DNA from: QYQL01 sp041675465
GTDB lineage: Bacteria; Verrucomicrobiota; Verrucomicrobiia; Chthoniobacterales; Terrimicrobiaceae
Assembly: GCA_041675465.1 (NCBI GenBank)
Contig: JBAYTU010000003.1
Coordinates: 25,758-89,757 of the forward strand
Length of the DNA stretch: 64,000 nucleotides
Reading direction: 5' to 3'
Numbering within the stretch: the stretch's first letter is position 1; every line of letters begins with the position of its first letter. The notes beneath the pieces were generated by a model that had not been told where the DNA came from, did not search any database, and worked only from the letters and a program-made list of their open reading frames with translations. This document shows positions 17,143 to 25,888 of the stretch, in pieces. The translations under genes were made by a program, and so were the position numbers.

Positions 17143-18147
17143 TCAAATGCAAAGAGCGGCGGGGTCGAAATTCGGGGCGATGTCCTCGCTGACGCGGTGG
17201 GAGTGTCCGGCGGCCAGGTGGTGGGCGGCGGCGTAGGCGATCATCAGGGCGTTGTCGGTGCGCAGGCCGTCGGGGGCAAAGCGGAGCGCGATGCCGGTTG
17301 TTTCCGCCTTGGCCGTCGCGGCCGCGCGGAGGCAGGCATTCGCGCTGACCCCGCCGCTCATGGAGACGATCTTTCTCCCCCGCGCTTTCGCCGCCCGGAA
17401 GGTCTTCGCCACGAGCACGTCGACAACGGCGATCTGGAACGACGCGCAGATGTCGGGAAGATCCGCCTCCGAAAACCCCTTTTCCAAAAAGACCCGCACT
17501 GCGGTTTTGAGCCCGCTGAAGCTGAAATGGGAGTCGCCGGAGTCGAGCATCCCGCGCGGGAAATCGAAGCGCGAGGGGTTTCCCGTGCGGGCGAGGCGGT
17601 CGATTGCCACGCCGCCCGGATACCCGAGGCCGAGCAATTTGGCCACCTTGTCGAAGGCCTCGCCGGCGGCGTCGTCGCGCGTCCGCCCGAGCAATTGATA
17701 TTTCCCGAATTCCCGCACATCGAAAAGCAACGTGTGCCCGCCGCTGGCGACGAGCGCGATGTGGGGCGGGATGCCCGCCTCGCCGAAGAACGGGGAGAGG
17801 AGGTGGCCTTCGATGTGGTTGACCGCGAGAAACGGGCGGGCGGCTCCCAGCGCGAGGCCCTTCGCCGCAGCGGATCCCACGAGAAGGGCCGCCGCAAGAC
17901 CGGGGCCGGTCGTCGCGGCGACCGCGTCCAGGTCGGCGACCTCCACCCCCGCCTTGTCCAGCGCGAGATCGACGATGCGGGGCAGGAATTCGAGATGGTT
18001 TCGCGAGGCCACCTCCGGGACCACTCCGCCGAATTCCGAATGAATCTCCGCCTGGCTGAAAATTTCGTGGGCCAGCACCCGGCCGAAGCCCTCCAGCACG
18101 GCGGCTGCGGTCTCGTCGCACGAGGTCTCGATGGCGAGGAGGCTCAC
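17143..18147 (-). CDS. tsaD: tRNA N6-adenosine threonylcarbamoyltransferase TsaD
   Basis: 334 residues. LLAIETSCDETAAAVLE at the N-terminus, the iron-binding VNHIEGHLLSPFF near residue 110, ALVASGGHTLL, and SMSGGVSANACLRAA in the second ASKHA lobe identify TsaD. With TsaB, TsaC and TsaE it forms t6A37 in ANN-decoding tRNAs; those partners are not in the window. Its ATG overlaps the S41 protease stop by 4 bp. Length and motifs are complete. Confidence 0.97.
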   Translation of the reverse strand: MSLLAIETSCDETAAAVLEGFGRVLAHEIFSQAEIHSEFGGVVPEVASRNHLEFLPRIVDLALDKAGVEVADLDAVAATTGPGLAAALLVGSAAAKGLALGAARPFLAVNHIEGHLLSPFFGEAGIPPHIALVASGGHTLLFDVREFGKYQLLGRTRDDAAGEAFDKVAKLLGLGYPGGVAIDRLARTGNPSRFDFPRGMLDSGDSHFSFSGLKTAVRVFLEKGFSEADLPDICASFQIAVVDVLVAKTFRAAKARGRKIVSMSGGVSANACLRAAATAKAETTGIALRFAPDGLRTDNALMIAYAAAHHLAAGHSHRVSEDIAPNFDPAALCI

Positions 18148-19382
18148 GGTTTGCGGGTCTTCCCCGCGTAGAGGAGCGTGCCTTGCAGCGCGGCGACCGC
18201 CCGTTCGAGCTGGGGGTCCATGAAAACGGACGGGGCCTTCGACCCATCCTCTTTCGGGCGCCTCGAGCGCAGGAGCTCCGTCTCCTCGTCGTAGGTCAGC
18301 GTCGCCCGGATGTGCGGGGCGACCCCGTGCTGGTGGATGAGGTTTTTTCCCGGCGTAAAATATTTCGCCGTGGTGAAGCGGACAGCGGAGCCGTCCGGGA
18401 GGGCGATCACGCTCTGGACCGAGCCTTTTCCGAACGTGGTATCGCCGACCAGGAGGGCGCGGTTCAGGTCTTTGAGGGCACCCGCAACGATTTCCGAGCC
18501 GCTGGCACTCGCGTAGTTGACCAGCACCGCGAGCGGGTATTTCCGCTGCGCCCCCTTGCGGTTTTCCGTCCGGTATTCCCTGGCGGGGGTGCGGCCCCGG
18601 GTGAAGGCCACCATCGTGTTGGCGGGGAGGAACTGCCCGCTCACCTCCACCGCGCTGTTCAGGAGGCCGCCGGGGTTGTAGCGCAGGTCCAGCACGAGCG
18701 CGTCCAGACCTTGCTTCTCGAGCTTGTCGAGGGCTTTGGAGAGTTCGCCGGACGTGGGTTCGTTGAATTGGGTGATCCGGACGTAACCGATCCGCCCCCC
18801 GCCACGTCCGGGCAGGATCTGCGCGTCCTTGACGCTCGGGACCTTGATCACCGCGCGGGTGAGCTCGTAATCCTTGATTTCTTTCGTGGCCGGCCTGTTG
18901 ATGGTGAGGGTCACTTTTTCGCCGACTTTTCCGCGGAGTTTTTCCACCGCCTCCTGGAGGGTGAGCTTGTCGGTGGTTTGGCCGTTGATCTTGAGGATCT
19001 GGTCGCCGGGCAGGATGCCCGCCGCAAAGCCCGGGGAATCCTCCATGGGATTGATGACCGTGAAGACGCCGTTTTTTTGGCCGACGACCACGCCGAGCCC
19101 GCCGAACTCGCTTTTCGTGTCCTCCTGCATGCTCTTGAAATCCTCCGGGTCCATGAATTGGCTGTGGGGGTCGAGGGAGCCGAGCATCCCCCTCATCGCA
19201 TCGTAGGCGAGGTCTTTGTAGGAGGTTTTGGAATCGTCCACGTAGTCCTGCCGGATCAGTTGCATCGCCCGCGCCAGGATCTGCATCTGCTCGTAGGGAG
19301 AATCCTCCTCCGCCGGGGAAGGATCCTCCGCGCGGACCGAGATCGCAGCCAAGGCGAGGAAGAAAAAAATGGGCCTTCTCAT
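18144..19382 (-). CDS. S41-family C-terminal processing protease (PDZ)
   Basis: 412 residues with a signal peptide (MRRPIFFFLALAAISVRA). A PDZ domain (about 85-175; SEFGGLGVVVGQKNGVFTV, GILPGDQILKINGQ) is followed by the S41 protease domain: LVLDLRYNPGGLLNSAVEV, then the catalytic Ser in YASASGSEIVAGALKD and the Lys in TTFGKGSVQSVI. Such Ctp proteases cut exported proteins at hydrophobic C-termini. The ATG at 19382 is chosen because it opens the signal peptide. It is the first gene before tsaD, with a 4-bp overlap. Confidence 0.93.
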   Translation of the reverse strand: MRRPIFFFLALAAISVRAEDPSPAEEDSPYEQMQILARAMQLIRQDYVDDSKTSYKDLAYDAMRGMLGSLDPHSQFMDPEDFKSMQEDTKSEFGGLGVVVGQKNGVFTVINPMEDSPGFAAGILPGDQILKINGQTTDKLTLQEAVEKLRGKVGEKVTLTINRPATKEIKDYELTRAVIKVPSVKDAQILPGRGGGRIGYVRITQFNEPTSGELSKALDKLEKQGLDALVLDLRYNPGGLLNSAVEVSGQFLPANTMVAFTRGRTPAREYRTENRKGAQRKYPLAVLVNYASASGSEIVAGALKDLNRALLVGDTTFGKGSVQSVIALPDGSAVRFTTAKYFTPGKNLIHQHGVAPHIRATLTYDEETELLRSRRPKEDGSKAPSVFMDPQLERAVAALQGTLLYAGKTRKP

Positions 19383-19425
19383 ACGGGTTCCCAACATACG
19401 CAATTTCCGGGCGCGGGAAAATTTC

Positions 19426-21837
19426 TTATAGCCACTGCCTGATCCTGTCGGCATGCCGGTTGTAAAGATACCCGAGCAGGAGGAGGACGCTGCCCAGCAC
19501 CAGGAAGCTCAAAATCCGGAACGGGGGATCCAGTTTCCAGACATCGAAGAATGCGATCCGGAAAAGCGCGAGCGCGAGAATCCCCAGGCCGCCCAGGCGG
19601 AGGATCCTCGCGCGCAGCAGGAATCCCGCAAAGAAAACCGCCAGCGCCAAAATCGCCCAGGCGGCGGTGAGAGGGAGGGGATCGCGGAAGAAGCGGACCG
19701 CCGATGTCACCCATGCCAGCAGGGCGATCAGCCCGCCGATGCCCGCGAACCGCGCCAGCGCGTCCGGTGCCCGCACGGCCCGGGCGAGCCTCTCCTGCCC
19801 GAGCAGCAGCACGCAGCCGAAAAAATTCCACGGGGTGTAGCGCGCGCCCGGCCCGATGCCGTTCGCGAAGAAAACCAGGACTGCGGCGACCGCGAGAATG
19901 ACCGCGATCGCTTGGCGGAGCGGTTTTTCGCGGGAAAGCCCGAGGGAAATCGTGGCGGCGAGCGCGACAAGCCAGAACCGGTGGCTTTCCGGGATGTCAA
20001 TATTGACCCAGGCCCAGAACAGCAGGGTTGCGGCAATGGCGAGGATCCCGCCCGGGATTCTGATGAGTTTGTCGCCGCCGGAAATGAGCGGGCCCGTCAC
20101 GGCGGTTGCCGCGAGCAAACCGAGTGCGACAAGCGCCGGCCACCGTCCGGCGGATTCCAGCATGGCGAACTGCACGAGCGTTGACCCGGCCGATGCCAGC
20201 ATCCCAGCCAATGCCAACTCCCGGCATTTGTGCAGGGGCAGGCCCGCCACGAGGAGCAAGCCCAGAAACGCAACCCCGGCACCCTCCCACGGGCCGGGAA
20301 GCCGGTCCATCAGGATCGCAAAGCCGAGAGCGACGCCGCAAAGCGCGAGCGACAGGGAGCGGATCGTGATTTCCGGACGCCCGCCGCAGAACCAGGCGTT
20401 CGCGGCCAGGAGGACCGCGGCCAACGCGGCGGGCCAGGCGGTTCCGGAGCCGGAAAGCGAGGCCATTCCAGCGAGCGCCGCGAGCATTCCCGCCAGCGGC
20501 CCGGAAGCCGGGAGGACACCGGAGGGAATCCGCCTGGCGGCGAAAACAAGGAGCGAGCATTCAACGGCCAGGATGATGACGAGGCTGTCACCCGTGAAGC
20601 GGATCAGGATGGCGAGAGTGAGGAAGAACAGGGCCTTCGCAAGCCATGCCGAGCCGAGGGGCGTGCCCGGACCATGAACCTTGCGGGCGGCCAGGGCGAG
20701 AGCGAGCTGCGCCAGGCCGAAGACGAGCGAGACAATCCACAGGCGGTCATGGTGGGCCAGGGAAATGGCGGGGGCCGCGAGGCAGAAGAACGCGGCATCG
20801 TTCAGGGTGGAAAAAACCACCCGCGTGGCTCCCGGTGCCTTCGGGCCGGTCGCGACAAACGCGCCCACCGTAAAAACAACCCAGTAAACCGCCAGGAAGC
20901 CCAGGCGGACCGCGAGATCCGAATCGCCGGGCACGCTCACTTCCCAGAATCGCCAGCTCTCGGCGAGCCGCCAGTAGAGATAGGACCAGTAGGTTGCCGC
21001 GAGAGCCAGGAAAGGCACGGCCATCCAGCGTTTGCGGGCCATCAGGGCCACGGCGGCAACACCGAGGATCGCGTTGGAGGAGAGCGTGAAATACGCAATG
21101 GGGTTGACTGCGGAGGCGTAGAACGCGAGCGCGATGGCGAGCCCCGCCGTGGGCTGGGAGTTTCGCCGGTCGGCCATCCAGCCGATCGCGCCCGCGATCC
21201 CGACAAGAAGCAGCCCCGCAATCAGCGGGCTCCCGATGGCTTTCAGCGAAGGGACATAATACGCCGCGTAAGTCGTGTAGTAGATGGCGGCCAGGCCGCC
21301 GGCGATCAGGACCCCCGCGTAGTTCCTCAGCGATTCGCGCCCCCGCTCGACCAGCAGCCCGACCGCACACAACGTCCCGCCCGCCAGGTAGAGCAGCCCC
21401 AGTTTCGCAATCGCACCAAAATTTTCGACGAGGCTTTTCCAGGCATAATTCGCGAGAAAAACGAGCCCGGTGAGCACGATCACGATCCCGATCCGGGCCA
21501 GCCAGACCGTGCCGACCCGCATCTCCAACGAAGGCTCGGGAGCTTCGGGAACCCCGGGTCGCGGTTGTTGCGAGATGGCGGAAACCCCGGGCGGGATGCC
21601 TCCCCGCCCCTGTCCCGTGTCCGCAGGAAGAGGCGGGGGAACCGGCGGTGCGGCGGGGGGAACCGGCGGCGGGATCAACGGGGCAACCGGAAGGTCCGGC
21701 GCGGAAACGGGCGGACGCGCGACCCGCAGCCTGCTCCTCAGCTCGGCGAGAGCCTCATCCAGCCCGGCCATTTCCTGCCCGAGCAGTGCCTGACGACGTT
21801 CGAGAGCCTCCACTCTTGCGCGCACGTCGTCGTTCAT
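19426..21837 (-). CDS. DUF2339 polytopic membrane protein
   Basis: 803 residues. The first 60 are a coiled coil (MNDDVRARVEALERRQALLG), then a Pro-rich linker (about 60-105), then some 24 hydrophobic helices to the C-terminus. The motif LEMRVGTVWLARIGIVIVLT at the linker-membrane junction is the DUF2339 signature. The family is widespread in Gram-negative bacteria and of unknown function; an envelope role is usually assumed. The ATG at 21837 starts the coiled coil; an upstream start would add an unrelated stretch. The S41 protease gene starts 43 bp downstream, in the same direction. Confidence 0.88.
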   Translation of the reverse strand: MNDDVRARVEALERRQALLGQEMAGLDEALAELRSRLRVARPPVSAPDLPVAPLIPPPVPPAAPPVPPPLPADTGQGRGGIPPGVSAISQQPRPGVPEAPEPSLEMRVGTVWLARIGIVIVLTGLVFLANYAWKSLVENFGAIAKLGLLYLAGGTLCAVGLLVERGRESLRNYAGVLIAGGLAAIYYTTYAAYYVPSLKAIGSPLIAGLLLVGIAGAIGWMADRRNSQPTAGLAIALAFYASAVNPIAYFTLSSNAILGVAAVALMARKRWMAVPFLALAATYWSYLYWRLAESWRFWEVSVPGDSDLAVRLGFLAVYWVVFTVGAFVATGPKAPGATRVVFSTLNDAAFFCLAAPAISLAHHDRLWIVSLVFGLAQLALALAARKVHGPGTPLGSAWLAKALFFLTLAILIRFTGDSLVIILAVECSLLVFAARRIPSGVLPASGPLAGMLAALAGMASLSGSGTAWPAALAAVLLAANAWFCGGRPEITIRSLSLALCGVALGFAILMDRLPGPWEGAGVAFLGLLLVAGLPLHKCRELALAGMLASAGSTLVQFAMLESAGRWPALVALGLLAATAVTGPLISGGDKLIRIPGGILAIAATLLFWAWVNIDIPESHRFWLVALAATISLGLSREKPLRQAIAVILAVAAVLVFFANGIGPGARYTPWNFFGCVLLLGQERLARAVRAPDALARFAGIGGLIALLAWVTSAVRFFRDPLPLTAAWAILALAVFFAGFLLRARILRLGGLGILALALFRIAFFDVWKLDPPFRILSFLVLGSVLLLLGYLYNRHADRIRQWL

Positions 21838-22388
21838 CCCGCCAGCAAGCCCTGCCAGCAGGCACCTGTCAACGTAGCAGTTTAGCCCCTGATCCGCGCG
21901 TAACGCCAACGATGGGAGGGCGAACCTCCGTGTGAGCCCATTTATTACGGCTTCGCCCTCCCTCGCGTTATCGACATGTCGTCGAACCGCTCCCCTCTCA
22001 TTTCTTCCCTTACGCGCGGATTTGGGTTAGCCCCACTTCGCGGACCGGAGGGGTCGGATGGCGGCGAAGCCGCTATTTTGAATGCCTGTTCGATTTCGGT
22101 GAATCGAGCCGCAGGGCAGCGGCGAGATAGACTGCCGCAGGCAGGGCGAAGCCCGACTGAGCGGGAGCGAAGGAGTCAACTGGAGGTAGTATTCCCAAAG
22201 TTTTCCTGGGTCGCTGCGTCCAAGATTCGTGCGCGGCAAATAACGTCATTCACGGCGGCGGGCCAAACGCAGTTTCTTGCGATCAAGGTTGTAGGTGAAG
22301 CTGACAGTTTGTTTTTCTCCTTTGCACCCCCGCCCTGCCTCCGCCACAATGCCGGTCAGGTCAAACGAATAGTTACATCCAAACTTCC
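21838..22388. other. Intergenic region with a hairpin repeat element
   Basis: About 550 bases between two divergently transcribed genes. It contains one copy of the dispersed hairpin element (see the entry at 21887). The remainder, 22030-22388, has no recognised gene; promoters for both flanking genes should be here but no convincing boxes were seen. Confidence 0.5.
21887..22027. repeat. Dispersed hairpin element, copy 1
   Basis: Shares long identical blocks with the copy at 35479: GCCAACGATGGGAGGGCGAA continuing into CCTCCGTG, TTTATTACGGCT, TTCGCCCTCCC and CTCTCATTTCTTCCC. Its right end is CGCGGATTTGGG (22015-22026). The left end is a degraded inverse of it (CCCCTGATCCGCGCG). The inner arms GGGAGGGCGAACC and TTCGCCCTCCC can pair. 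No ORF of note. It looks like a MITE or large REP-type element. Confidence 0.7.
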
Positions 22389-24437
22389 ATGACTTCGATC
22401 TTTTCCCTCCAACAAAATGGCCTGCGGATGGCACTGGCTGCACTGCTGACCGCCTGCACCCTGCCTGTGCAAGCCGCCGAGCGGGTGAAAATCATCCTGG
22501 ACACCGATGTCGTCCTGGATTCCGGCGATCCGGCAGCCATCGCATTTTTGCATGGGCTGGCTGATCGCGGCGAAGCGGAGATTCTGGCGATGACCGTCGT
22601 TTCCTCGCACCCTTACGGAGCCGGATGCGCGGACGCGATCAACCGCTATTATGGGAGACCGGAAATCCCCCTTGGGCAGTTGAAGAACAAGGAGATTCTC
22701 AACAAGTCCGGTTACGCCGAGCAGATAGCGAAAAAATATCCGAACCGCTATCCGGACGGCCCCACCCATGTGCCGGATGCGGTCGCCATTTTCCGCGAGG
22801 CCATCGCGAAGCAGCCCGACGGCAGCGTGGTCGTGGTGGCGATCGGTCCGCTTTCCAATCTCGAGAATTTTCTCAAGTCGACGCCCGACCAATACAGCCC
22901 GCTCAACGGACGCGATCTCATCGCGAAAAGAGTGAAGCTGCTCTCCCAGATGGCGGCTGCCTTCGGACCGGTGCCGAAAGAGAACGTGGTGCCGGGGAAG
23001 TTCAAGGAATTTAATGTGGTCAAGGATCCCGGCGCGGCGATTTATGTCGCGGAAAATTGGCCGACGCCGATTGTTTTCAGTGGCTACGAAGTCGGCGCGG
23101 ACATTTGGACGGGCGGCGGCATTACTGCGGGCCCGGTTCGGGACGCAATCGGCTATAACGGCGAGAGGACACGGCCGACATGGGACCAGACCTCCATTCT
23201 CTACGGGGTGCGGGGGGCAGGCGATTACTGGGATGTCAAAACAAACGGCTTCGTGGAGTTTCATCCCGATGCCACCAACCTTTGGAAGTCCACTCCGGAC
23301 AAAGGGCACAGTTACCTGATCCAGAAAATGGATCCTGGCAAATTGGGAAAACTCATCAGCGGAATCGAAGCGGCGGCGGGAGCAAACAAGCCGGGCGAAG
23401 GCGCGCCTGCCGCAGCCCTGCCGAAGACGAATACAGAAGTCCCCGCCGTGCTTCACGAGACCGATCTTTTCCGTCCCTATGCGGATCCGGATGATCACTG
23501 GGATCTGGCCTGTGTGTATGCGCTGTCTTGCCAAAAGCGGCTCGATCTGAAGTCGGTGCTGATCGATTCTCCGCCGCTGCCGCCAAAAGCCGATGGCAAG
23601 GCGAATCCGGACATCGGGGCTGTTGCCCAGATGAACGGCATCACGGGCCAGGCGGTCCCGATTGCGATCGGATCCAGCAGGATTTGCCAGCCGGGTGAAA
23701 CGCTGGCGCTGGCGGATTCCGGTGGCGTTGCGTCCATCCTCGACCATTTGAAAAATGCGCCCAACGGACTTTATATCAACATCGTCGGTTCCGCCCGCGA
23801 TGTGGCTGCGGCGATCCGGCAAAATCCCGATCTCTTCAAGGCAAAATGCCGCGGGATTTATCTGAACTCCGGCTGGGGGGCCAGGAAATCCACTCCCGAG
23901 GACAAGCTGGAATATAATGTGGCGCTGGATCCGCGATCCTATGCGGACATTTTCCATGCCCCCTGTCCGGTTTACTGGCTGCCTTGTTTCGGGCCGGAGG
24001 GTTACAGCACCTTCTACAAATTCAAGCAGGGCGAAATTCTTCCCTTTTTGCCCCACTCGGTGAGCCGGTTCTTTGCCTTCGCCCTGGCGAAGGATGCGAG
24101 CAGCGACTGGCTCTCGAATTTGAAGGAAGACCGGCATCCGGAAGTCCTGGCCGCTGAAAATGAAAAAATGCGGAACATGTGGTGCACCGCCGGTTTCCTG
24201 CACCTTGCCGGGTTGGGTGTCGATGCCAGCGGCGCGATCAAACCGCTGGCCGAACTAGGCGGGGATTCGGTGTTTGAATTCGAGCCCATGCGCGTGACCT
24301 GCGACGATAAGGGGCGCACCGAATGGGTTCCCGACCCGAAATCAACCGACCGCTTCATTTTTCATGTCCGCGATCAGGCGCATTACACTTCCGCGATGGT
24401 CACGGCGATGAAAACGCTTCTCCAGACCATGCCCTGA
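22389..24437 (+). CDS. Exported protein with two nucleoside-hydrolase-like domains
   Basis: 682 residues with a probable signal peptide (to about residue 30, LPVQAAERV). The first domain (32-330) has the nucleoside-hydrolase features VKIILDTDVVLDSGDPAAIA, ILAMTVVSSHP, VVVAIGPLSNLENFL, and KEFNVVKDPGAA. The second (about 355-680) repeats the plan in altered form: HETDLFRPYADPDDHWDLAC and EYNVALDPRSYADIFHAPCP. Family members cleave N-ribosides using a Ca2+ bound by the N-terminal Asp cluster. The double-domain, exported arrangement is uncommon. The substrate could be a nucleoside or another riboside scavenged outside the cell; only the fold is secure. Confidence 0.8.
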   Translation: MTSIFSLQQNGLRMALAALLTACTLPVQAAERVKIILDTDVVLDSGDPAAIAFLHGLADRGEAEILAMTVVSSHPYGAGCADAINRYYGRPEIPLGQLKNKEILNKSGYAEQIAKKYPNRYPDGPTHVPDAVAIFREAIAKQPDGSVVVVAIGPLSNLENFLKSTPDQYSPLNGRDLIAKRVKLLSQMAAAFGPVPKENVVPGKFKEFNVVKDPGAAIYVAENWPTPIVFSGYEVGADIWTGGGITAGPVRDAIGYNGERTRPTWDQTSILYGVRGAGDYWDVKTNGFVEFHPDATNLWKSTPDKGHSYLIQKMDPGKLGKLISGIEAAAGANKPGEGAPAAALPKTNTEVPAVLHETDLFRPYADPDDHWDLACVYALSCQKRLDLKSVLIDSPPLPPKADGKANPDIGAVAQMNGITGQAVPIAIGSSRICQPGETLALADSGGVASILDHLKNAPNGLYINIVGSARDVAAAIRQNPDLFKAKCRGIYLNSGWGARKSTPEDKLEYNVALDPRSYADIFHAPCPVYWLPCFGPEGYSTFYKFKQGEILPFLPHSVSRFFAFALAKDASSDWLSNLKEDRHPEVLAAENEKMRNMWCTAGFLHLAGLGVDASGAIKPLAELGGDSVFEFEPMRVTCDDKGRTEWVPDPKSTDRFIFHVRDQAHYTSAMVTAMKTLLQTMP

Positions 24438-24731
24438 GGCCCCCCCCGTGTGCCCGGCTGATTTCTCCCGGCTGTTCAATTGTCCCCGGATTGAGCGGTT
24501 CCCACAAAATTGATGATTTTACCCGCTGTGCAGATGTCTCCTGAAAAATAAAACCGTCACCACGGGCATTTGTGAACGTCGTGTTTTCTCAGTCCGACAG
24601 GCTGCTGGGCCCAAGGATTTCTGGCAGGTTGTCCTCGTATCGCGGGGGTTCTCAGAACGATGGGATGTTCCGCAGATGCAGGGCAAATTTGGCGCTCGCC
24701 CTCGCCCGGGCAAGCTGGTAGCAATCCGCGC

Positions 24732-25886
24732 ATGAACCGTTCCTTGTTCCGGGCCATGTCCGTCTGCGGCACGCTGTTTTTCGCCTCCTGCGAGAGACCG
24801 AAACCCGAGCCCCCACCGGTGATCGTCAGCTACACGACCGCGATCCAGAAAGATGTGGTCGCCACCGACGAGTGGGTCGGGCTCCTGGATGGCTTTCAAA
24901 ACGCGAGCATCCAAGCCCAGGTCACCGGGTATCTTCTCACGCAGAATTACAAGGAGGGCTCGGCGGTCAAAAAAGGGGATGTGCTTTTCACGATAGACCC
25001 CCGCCCGTTCGAAGCGGCGCTCGCCCAGGCTCAGGCGAACTACGCGCAAGCCGTCGCGCAGGCCCAATTGCTGCAGATCACCCTGCAGCGGCAGGTCCAG
25101 CTCTACCAGACGAAGGTCATCAGCCAGCAGCAATACGACACCTCGTATCAGGACACGCAGGCGGGGATTGCGGCGGCGGCGGCAGCCCAGGCCCAGATGC
25201 AGGCCGCCCAGGTCAACCTCGACTACTGCACCCTCAAGGCGGCCTTCGACGGCATCGCCGGCGTCGCGCAGGCCCAGATCGGCGATCTTGTCGGACCGGG
25301 AGGCAAGACCGCCATCCTCACCCAGCTCTCGCAGGTCGATCCGATGAAAATGAATTTCTCGATCACCGAGGCCCAATACCTCCAGGCAGCCAAGCTCCTG
25401 GCGGACCTCCAGGAGAAAAACCCGGACGAACTCGAAGCCCGCCTCAAGCTCCGCCTCGCCGACGGGTCCGACTACCCCGAACCGGGAAAATTTGATTTCG
25501 TCAACCGGCAGGTGAACACCTCGACAGGGACGATCCAGATCACCGGCCTCTTTCCAAATGCCAACAGCGTGCTGCGTCCGGGGCTGTTCGCGCGGGTGAC
25601 CGCACCGGTCGAACACCTGAAAAATGCGATCCTCGTCCCCCAGGCCTCGACGGTGGAGCTCCAGGGCAACTACTTCGTCAAAGTCCTCGGACCGGACAAC
25701 ACGGTGAAACCCGTCCCGGTCAAGCTGGGGCCGGTTGAGGGCCAGTTGCAGGTTGTGCAGGGCGCGATCAAGGCCGGGGACAAAGTGATTGTCGGCGGCA
25801 CGGAGAAAGCCGCTCCGGGCTCGAAAGTGATCGCACAACCGTACCAGGCACCGGCCCCCTCACCCACTCCTTCGTCCGCCAAATAG
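24732..25886 (+). CDS. RND efflux periplasmic adaptor (membrane fusion protein), lipoprotein
   Basis: 384 residues starting MNRSLFRAMSVCGTLFFASC, a lipoprotein signal whose Cys should be lipidated. Residues 50-90 hold the biotinyl-lipoyl half (IQAQVTGYLLTQNYKEGSAV, KKGDVLFTIDPRPFEAALAQ), followed by a long Gln/Ala-rich coiled-coil hairpin (95-165) and the beta-barrel and membrane-proximal domains. It is an AcrA/MexA-type protein that links the inner-membrane pump to an outer-membrane channel. The pump gene starts 2 bp after its stop. A tandem-duplicated upstream start at 24660 is less likely because it would bury the lipobox. Confidence 0.93.
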   Translation: MNRSLFRAMSVCGTLFFASCERPKPEPPPVIVSYTTAIQKDVVATDEWVGLLDGFQNASIQAQVTGYLLTQNYKEGSAVKKGDVLFTIDPRPFEAALAQAQANYAQAVAQAQLLQITLQRQVQLYQTKVISQQQYDTSYQDTQAGIAAAAAAQAQMQAAQVNLDYCTLKAAFDGIAGVAQAQIGDLVGPGGKTAILTQLSQVDPMKMNFSITEAQYLQAAKLLADLQEKNPDELEARLKLRLADGSDYPEPGKFDFVNRQVNTSTGTIQITGLFPNANSVLRPGLFARVTAPVEHLKNAILVPQASTVELQGNYFVKVLGPDNTVKPVPVKLGPVEGQLQVVQGAIKAGDKVIVGGTEKAAPGSKVIAQPYQAPAPSPTPSSAK

Positions 25887-25888
25887 CC

